Program-made: the position numbers and the translations under genes
Shown here: piece after piece, positions 59,306 to 64,000 of the stretch
Layout: each line of letters starts with the position of its first letter
Position numbering within the stretch: position 1 is the first letter of the stretch
The notes under the pieces: model-generated
The model's input: the letters and a program-made list of their open reading frames with translations, nothing else
Databases searched by the model: none
Told to the model about the DNA's origin: nothing
Origin: Sinosporangium album
GTDB lineage: Bacteria > Actinomycetota > Actinomycetes > Streptosporangiales > Streptosporangiaceae
Direction: 5' to 3'
NCBI RefSeq assembly: GCF_900100605.1
Contig: NZ_FNCN01000021.1
Coordinates: forward strand, 46,344 to 110,343
DNA: 64,000 nucleotides

Positions 59306-60865
59306 TCAGCGCAGTGGGAGGCCGAGAAGGGGCCAGATGTAGAGCGCGAAGCCCATGACCAGGGCCGCGATGAGAGGGGCGAGAAAAACGGAGATTTTAA
59401 GGAGATCCGAGCGCCTGTAAGTGGTGACGCCCTCAACCGCCGCGAACATGGCGACGGGTTTGGCCGATGACGGCAGGGTGTGGCAGAAGCCCGCGGCGGC
59501 GGTGGATGCGAAGGCGACCGCGGCGGGATTGAGGCCGAATGCTACCGCGAGCGGCAGCAGCAGCGGCACGAGCACGGACGAGCGCGCCGAGCGGGACTGC
59601 AAAACCAAGTGGGCGAGCGTGCTCACGGCAACCACAACCGCCATGAACTGCTCGGGGCTCATCAGATCGGTGCCGTTGAACATGGTGCGCGCCAGCCAGT
59701 CGGCGGCCCCGGAGCCGGTCAACGTGGTGCCGAGCACCGCGGTGGTGGCCATGAACAGCAGCAGCGACCACGGCACGCTGGACATCGCCTTGCCCATCCT
59801 CACCGTCCCGAGTCCGGGAGTGGTGATGGCGACGGCCCCCAGCAGGGCGACCATCGCGGGCGACACGCCATGAAACGCCTCAGTGCACCACAGCGTGACC
59901 ACCACGAGGAGAAGCAGCCCTGCCCGGCGCTGATCGTTGCTGAGCGGCCCGTCGACGTTCGTATCGACCGCCGCGGCCAGCTCATCCCGATCTATGTGAA
60001 GCGGCAGACAGCGGTCCTGGTGCCGGGTCATGAGCCACAGCACGAGCTCGGTGGCCAGGTGTGAGCTCACCGCCGCGAACGGTAGGCCGAGCAGCAGCCA
60101 CTGCCCGAACCCGATGCCCTGGCCCGTCGTGGCCGCGAGAACCTGGCTTGTGATGAGGTGCGCGCCGGCCCCGATCAGTGTCGCGACCGCCGACAGCAGA
60201 ATGACTGTGGGGAACAGTACGGCCAGCATGCGCACGACTCGCTCCCGAGGAGCCAGCGCTCTGGCCAGAGCTATGAACACCGGCAGCGCCAGCGCTGCCC
60301 GCCCGGACGTGGCAGGTACGGCCAGCGCCGTGACCAGCAGCGAACCGGTGACAAGGTGGGCGAGTCGCCGTACGGATGTCGCCTTGGACACGAGCATGAT
60401 CGCGAACCTGGCGGGCAGTCCGGTGGCGTTCAAGCCGGTGGCCAGCACGAACGCCGCTATGAGCAGCCAAATTATCTCTCCCCCGAGAGAGAGGAACAGG
60501 TCCTCCGATGACAGGACTCCGAGGAGGACCAAGGTCACCGCTGCGGCAAGTCCTACAAACGTGTCATCTACGCGACCGGAGAGGAAGGCGAGAATCGCAC
60601 ACACGAACACCACAAGGGTGACGCGCCCCTGCTGGGGGAGGCCGGCCTCCGTGCCCGGAAGTGCGTAGAGAAGAGCGGCTGGAACCGCAACGAGCACGAT
60701 GAGAACGATCCATAGTGGGATCTGAGGTCTTCGCCGCTTTCGTGGCTCATTGTGGTCGGCGCCTGACTTAGTCGGTTCGCTCCGGGCGACCGGGAGCGGC
60801 TTGGTACCTGATTGCCGCGTTTCTGTCGCTACTGAGGTGACCGTCATACTACGAGCCTGAGACAT
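59306..60865 (-). CDS. SLC13/DASS-type anion transporter
   Basis: The 519-residue membrane protein has about 12 hydrophobic segments after a charged N-terminus of roughly 45 residues. The SLC13 pattern is seen in EIIWLLIAAFVLATGLNATGLPARFA, PATSGRAALALPVFIALARAL, AHLVLQSRSARSSVLVPLLLPLAVAFG and AAGFCHTLPSSAKPVAMF, the two SNT-like motifs being degenerate. It likely imports a carboxylate, with glycerate a reasonable guess from the neighbouring kinase. The start is uncertain: ATGs six codons later and 20 codons earlier are possible. Confidence 0.8.
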   Translation of the reverse strand: MSQARSMTVTSVATETRQSGTKPLPVARSEPTKSGADHNEPRKRRRPQIPLWIVLIVLVAVPAALLYALPGTEAGLPQQGRVTLVVFVCAILAFLSGRVDDTFVGLAAAVTLVLLGVLSSEDLFLSLGGEIIWLLIAAFVLATGLNATGLPARFAIMLVSKATSVRRLAHLVTGSLLVTALAVPATSGRAALALPVFIALARALAPRERVVRMLAVLFPTVILLSAVATLIGAGAHLITSQVLAATTGQGIGFGQWLLLGLPFAAVSSHLATELVLWLMTRHQDRCLPLHIDRDELAAAVDTNVDGPLSNDQRRAGLLLLVVVTLWCTEAFHGVSPAMVALLGAVAITTPGLGTVRMGKAMSSVPWSLLLFMATTAVLGTTLTGSGAADWLARTMFNGTDLMSPEQFMAVVVAVSTLAHLVLQSRSARSSVLVPLLLPLAVAFGLNPAAVAFASTAAAGFCHTLPSSAKPVAMFAAVEGVTTYRRSDLLKISVFLAPLIAALVMGFALYIWPLLGLPLR

Positions 60866-60943
60866 ACATCTGATGCGTAGATGAAGAGTTGATGACAAGG
60901 CTCTCATCTGCGCGTTAGCACGCACAGGCTCGGATCGATCACT

Positions 60944-61603
60944 CTACGCTACCAGTCGATAGCCCGTTCCGCGCACTGTGGCGATACGGTCATGGCCGAT
61001 CTTCCGCCGCAGATAGCGCACGTATACGTCGACGACATTGGAGCCGGGGTCGAAGTCGAACCCCCACACATGGCTCAGCAATTGTTCCCGGGTGAGAACC
61101 TGGTCGGGGTGCCGGAAAAACACCTCAGCCAGGGCAAACTCCCTTGTGGACAGTTCCACGGCCTGATCCCGCACATGAATGCGCCGAGCCCGCAGGTCCA
61201 GCGACAGATCGCCGGCCCGCAAAACGGTTACTTCGGGCACGCGGTCACCGCGCAGCCTCAGCCGCACCCGCGCCAGCAGCTCCTCGAAGGCGAACGGCTT
61301 GGCAAGGTAGTCATCGGCCCCGCCCGACAGGGCCGCGACCGTGTCGGCGACGCTGTCCCGCGCTGTCAGGATGATGACTGAAATGGGGGCTCTGGCCTCG
61401 CGTAGCCGCCGCAACACCGTGAACCCATCGCGCAGGGGCAGTCCGATGTCCAGAATCAACAGGTCGTACTCACCGCTCAGCGCATAGTCGCACGCCGCGA
61501 CCCCGTCGGACACAACGGTGGTGGTGAACCCGTTGCCGCGCAGGCCCTTCTCCACAAATGAGGCGATTCTTACCTCATCCTCGGCAATCAGAATGCGGTT
61601 CAC
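60944..61603 (-). CDS. OmpR-family response regulator
   Basis: The 219-residue regulator has a receiver domain with phosphoacceptor Asp52 (LLILDIGLP), acidic pocket EDE, the Thr/Lys pair (ILTARD, AKPFAFEEL) and a C-terminal winged helix (STREFALAEVFFRHPDQVLTREQLLSHVWGFDFDPGSNVVDVYVRYLRRKIG). The start overlaps the kinase stop. Downstream come the transporter and glycerate kinase genes on the same strand, plausible targets. Confidence 0.95.
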   Translation of the reverse strand: MNRILIAEDEVRIASFVEKGLRGNGFTTTVVSDGVAACDYALSGEYDLLILDIGLPLRDGFTVLRRLREARAPISVIILTARDSVADTVAALSGGADDYLAKPFAFEELLARVRLRLRGDRVPEVTVLRAGDLSLDLRARRIHVRDQAVELSTREFALAEVFFRHPDQVLTREQLLSHVWGFDFDPGSNVVDVYVRYLRRKIGHDRIATVRGTGYRLVA

Positions 61604-63078
61604 ATGACCTCCTGAGCGTCGTTATCCCGCTTCATAGCTGGAAAAGCAGTTTCTGGAAGTGGGGCATCGTCGTCCGCGAATGGCACCACGAGATCCGCAT
61701 CGGCGACGATGACTTCCCGCAGCGGCATCGTGATGGTGAAAAGAGCCCCACCACCCACGTTGTCCGTCACGCGCACCGATCCGCCGTGCGCCTCGGCGAT
61801 GGACCTGACGATGGCCAGCCCAAGCCCGGCCCCTTCGTGCTTACGGCTTGCCCCGCGCACGAACCGGCCGAAAATCCGCTCCCTGTCCTCCAGCCGCACC
61901 CCGGGCCCGCTGTCGCGCACCCACAGCGCGATGACACGCCGCCCCGCCGTGTCCGCGCGTACGGCGGAGCCCACCGCGATCAGGTCACCCGGGCCCGTGT
62001 GCCGTACGGCATTGGCCACCAACTGCATCAGCGCCTGCGTCAGGCGCTGGCGGTCCGCCCACACACGGCTGTCGGCCACATCGTCGACCCGCCAGGTCCG
62101 GTCGCCGAGCGTTCGGACCTTCGCGAGCACACTGACCGTCAGGTCGGCCAGTTCGACGTCGTCTATGGTGAGGAAGCCTGGTTGCTCGGCTTTGGCAAGC
62201 GTGAGCAGGTCGTCCACGATGCGATTCATCCGACCGAGTTCGTCGGTGACAAGCGCGATGGTCTCCGCCCTGTCGACCGGGTCGTCTCCCATCAATTCCA
62301 GATGCCCGCGCACCACCGTGAGCGGCGTGCGCAGTTCGTGCCCCGCGTCGTTGACGAAGTCGCGCTGGGTGGCGAACGCGCGCTCCAACCGGTCGAGCAT
62401 GTGGTTGAACGTCCGCGCGAGGGCGGCCACGTCGTCATTGCCGGGAACGTTCAGTCGGCGCGTCAGGTCCGAGGAGTCACTGATGTGTTCGGCCGCCTGC
62501 CGTACCAACCGGATCGGTGCGAGCACCTGCCCGGCGACCAGCCAACCGGCCAGGCCGGCGAGGAACAGCGCCACCAGCGCCGTCACGCTGAGCGCGCGAA
62601 CCGCGTCGACGACCTCTTCCTTCATGTTGTCGTAGAAGACCGCGATCACCAGGGCGCCCTGCTGTGTATCGCTCCGCACGGGGATGATGGCGTAACGCAC
62701 GAGACCGGCACTGCTCATGATGTCCGCAGTCATCGGCCGCTCTACGGAAAGAGCCTTATTGATGAGGTCTCGGTTGCTGTAGATGGGAGCGAGGGGTTCC
62801 GCGAAGGTACGCCGGTGCAGTTCGCCGTCGAGGACCGTGAAGAACGTCTCATACTGGTCCGGGACATTGACCTCGAGGTAGCCCCGAAGCAGGAGATCCA
62901 GATCAGGACTAGCGGTGCGCGCATACTTCCTGAACTTGGTGGCCTCATTGGTGATCTCCGCGTTCACCCGGTCATCCAGGCGTGAAAGAAGGATCCTCCA
63001 CGTCGAAAAGACCGACACGCTCAAGGCCAGAGCTACCACCAAAGCCATCCAGCCAACGATGCGGGCTCGTGCGCTCAC
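61600..63078 (-). CDS. Sensor histidine kinase, HAMP type
   Basis: The 492-residue membrane kinase has helix 1 (VGWMALVVALALSVSVFSTW) and a periplasmic sensor of about 130 residues. Helix 2 is ALSVTALVALFLAGLAGWLVAG, followed by HAMP. The phosphorylated His247 is in DAGHELRTPLTVVRGHLELM, and the ATPase motifs are LMQLVANAVRHT, VRDSGPGV and GAGLGLAIVRSIAEAHGG. An acidic tail follows. It is first in the kinase-regulator pair and resembles MprB/CutS-type sensors. Confidence 0.95.
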   Translation of the reverse strand: MSARARIVGWMALVVALALSVSVFSTWRILLSRLDDRVNAEITNEATKFRKYARTASPDLDLLLRGYLEVNVPDQYETFFTVLDGELHRRTFAEPLAPIYSNRDLINKALSVERPMTADIMSSAGLVRYAIIPVRSDTQQGALVIAVFYDNMKEEVVDAVRALSVTALVALFLAGLAGWLVAGQVLAPIRLVRQAAEHISDSSDLTRRLNVPGNDDVAALARTFNHMLDRLERAFATQRDFVNDAGHELRTPLTVVRGHLELMGDDPVDRAETIALVTDELGRMNRIVDDLLTLAKAEQPGFLTIDDVELADLTVSVLAKVRTLGDRTWRVDDVADSRVWADRQRLTQALMQLVANAVRHTGPGDLIAVGSAVRADTAGRRVIALWVRDSGPGVRLEDRERIFGRFVRGASRKHEGAGLGLAIVRSIAEAHGGSVRVTDNVGGGALFTITMPLREVIVADADLVVPFADDDAPLPETAFPAMKRDNDAQEVM

Positions 63079-63232
63079 CGTACGTCCGTCCCTGTTACGT
63101 CAGTCGCCGCCACGTCCAACACGTGAATTGCCCGGTGAAATGCAGGCGGGCGGCTTAGCGGTTGCGTTCACCTGACCGATTGTGTCCGACAGGGTTCCTG
63201 AGCCTTCATGCCGTCTGAGCGGGTGCAGGCGT

Positions 63233-63625
63233 TCAGTCGTCATCGTCACCGCCGTAACCATCGTCATCGTCATCGTCGTCGCCTACACGCGGCGCCGGCG
63301 GCGGTTTGACCGGTTGGCCTTGGGTACGGCGGGCGGTTTGCTGCGGAGCGCGCCTGGTCTCCGAGCTTGACCGAGCCTTATGCGGGGCAGGGGTCTTGCC
63401 CTGCGCGGTCGTTTTGGAGGGAGAGCTGGTTTTGGGTGTGGTCTGCTCTGGATTCGGACGTGGTGATGCTTCAGGCCCGGAGGTCGGGATCGGGCCGCCG
63501 TGGACGACCACCGTGTCGCCGAGGTTGGGCGGCTCGCTACTGACCGCCCACACCAGCACCACCACGGTGGCGGAGGCGAGAAGCGTCCCGGCCACAAAGG
63601 CGATGAAGGACATGCGACGGTTCAT
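63233..63625 (-). CDS. Membrane-anchored protein with Asp-rich tail
   Basis: The 130-residue protein has one N-terminal helix (FIAFVAGTLLASATVVVLVWAV) and a Pro/Ser/Thr-rich linker. It ends in a striking Asp run (DDDDDDDGYGGDDDD) that suggests metal-ion binding outside the cell. It lies 155 bp upstream of the histidine kinase on the same strand and may be its cue protein or target. No family is recognised; codon use in the linker is normal. Confidence 0.7.
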   Translation of the reverse strand: MNRRMSFIAFVAGTLLASATVVVLVWAVSSEPPNLGDTVVVHGGPIPTSGPEASPRPNPEQTTPKTSSPSKTTAQGKTPAPHKARSSSETRRAPQQTARRTQGQPVKPPPAPRVGDDDDDDDGYGGDDDD

Positions 63626-63905
63626 GCCATTCACGGTATGTGTCCTTTGGGTAGAGCAAAGTGAGAGCAACATGAGAAGGCTCTCATTTTCCTCGCATGA
63701 GGTCTGTCCTAAAACCCCAGCGCCGCAGATGCTCCAACCCTGACCACCCAGTGTCGCGGACGGGGGGAGTGAGACACATCACCGTGGAGGTGAGAATCAG
63801 CGGTTCATCGGATCGTAGTCCCGAAGTACCAGACGTTTCCCTCAAGATCTAAGGAAGATATTTCGGCTCGGGGCCGCTTTCAAGATCAGCTTTGAGCTGA
63901 GCCCC

Positions 63906-64000
63906 CGTACGGCATCAGGCCCCGCGTACGGCATCAGGCCCCGCGTACGGCATCAGGCCCCGCGTACGGCATCAGGCCCCGCGTACGGCATCAGGCCCCG
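63906..64000. repeat. 19-bp tandem repeat running off the window
   Basis: The unit CGTACGGCATCAGGCCCCG occurs in five exact head-to-tail copies up to the last base of the window, so the array may continue. No spacers separate the copies, so this is not CRISPR. Each unit contains the CGTACGGC core of the palindrome scattered through the chromosome. The stretch from 63626 to here holds no gene I can support. Confidence 0.95.

Noticed and set aside
63906..64000. Repeat array resembling CRISPR
   Set aside because: Units are directly adjacent with no spacers, and no cas genes are present.

Overview
The window is 64 kb of high-GC actinomycete chromosome spanning the replication origin. Gene order (trxB-trxA ... 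parB-parA-rsmG-khpB-yidC-yidD-rnpA-rpmH-dnaA-oriC-dnaN-gnd-recF-DUF721-gyrB-gyrA-DUF3566-tRNA-Ile), G/C-ending codons, many GTG/TTG starts and an InhA-like reductase all fit Actinomycetes. Streptosporangiales is my best guess at order level (inference, not tested).

Region 1 (1-26.6 kb) is conserved housekeeping DNA. It holds a truncated probable anti-sigma tail, a SigR-type promoter in front of trxBA, a GNAT protein, a fold-type I aminotransferase, D-Ala-D-Ala ligase and threonine aldolase. The origin block follows, with four parS sites (two lying inside coding sequences) and a dense set of DnaA boxes. DnaA boxes also occur inside dnaA, dnaN and recF. gyrB, gyrA, a DUF3566 membrane protein and tRNA-Ile(GAT) close the region.

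Region 2 (26.6-43.1 kb) looks like an inserted biosynthetic island next to the tRNA gene. It opens with about 1.4 kb of gene-poor DNA of different composition and a small LuxR-type regulator. Twelve co-directional genes follow, mostly overlapping or closely spaced: PaaA-like di-iron oxygenase, radical SAM enzyme, acyl carrier protein, InhA-like enoyl reductase, an EPSP-synthase-like/acyl-CoA ligase fusion, acyl-CoA dehydrogenase, FabL/ChcA-like reductase, 2,4-dienoyl-CoA reductase, FabF-like ketosynthase, branched-chain aminotransferase, a PKS-type ketosynthase whose acyltransferase is missing, and a hotdog protein. The EPSPS-like, ligase, dehydrogenase, ChcA-like and dienoyl reductase set matches the enzyme classes of the shikimate-to-cyclohexanecarboxyl-CoA pathway (ansatrienin, asukamycin, omega-cyclohexyl fatty acids). 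I infer that the island makes a carbocyclic acyl thioester from shikimate, extends it with two ketosynthases and one ACP, and modifies it with di-iron, radical SAM and aminotransferase chemistry. The product is unknown. This is the best candidate in the window for an undescribed system.

Region 3 (43.1-64 kb) is accessory and metabolic: a crcB-DUF190-crcB fluoride-export set, a nucleotidyltransferase, CBS-BON proteins around a zinc alcohol dehydrogenase, an ATP-binding kinase-like protein, a YnfA-like protein, a small secreted protein, a DrrAB-type exporter and a frameshifted signal-peptidase-like gene. A complete carbohydrate ABC importer operon carries three separate short tandem repeats, one of which repeats the Shine-Dalgarno sequence five times. 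Glycerate kinase, an SLC13-type transporter and a two-component system follow on the same strand. The window ends inside a 19-bp tandem repeat.
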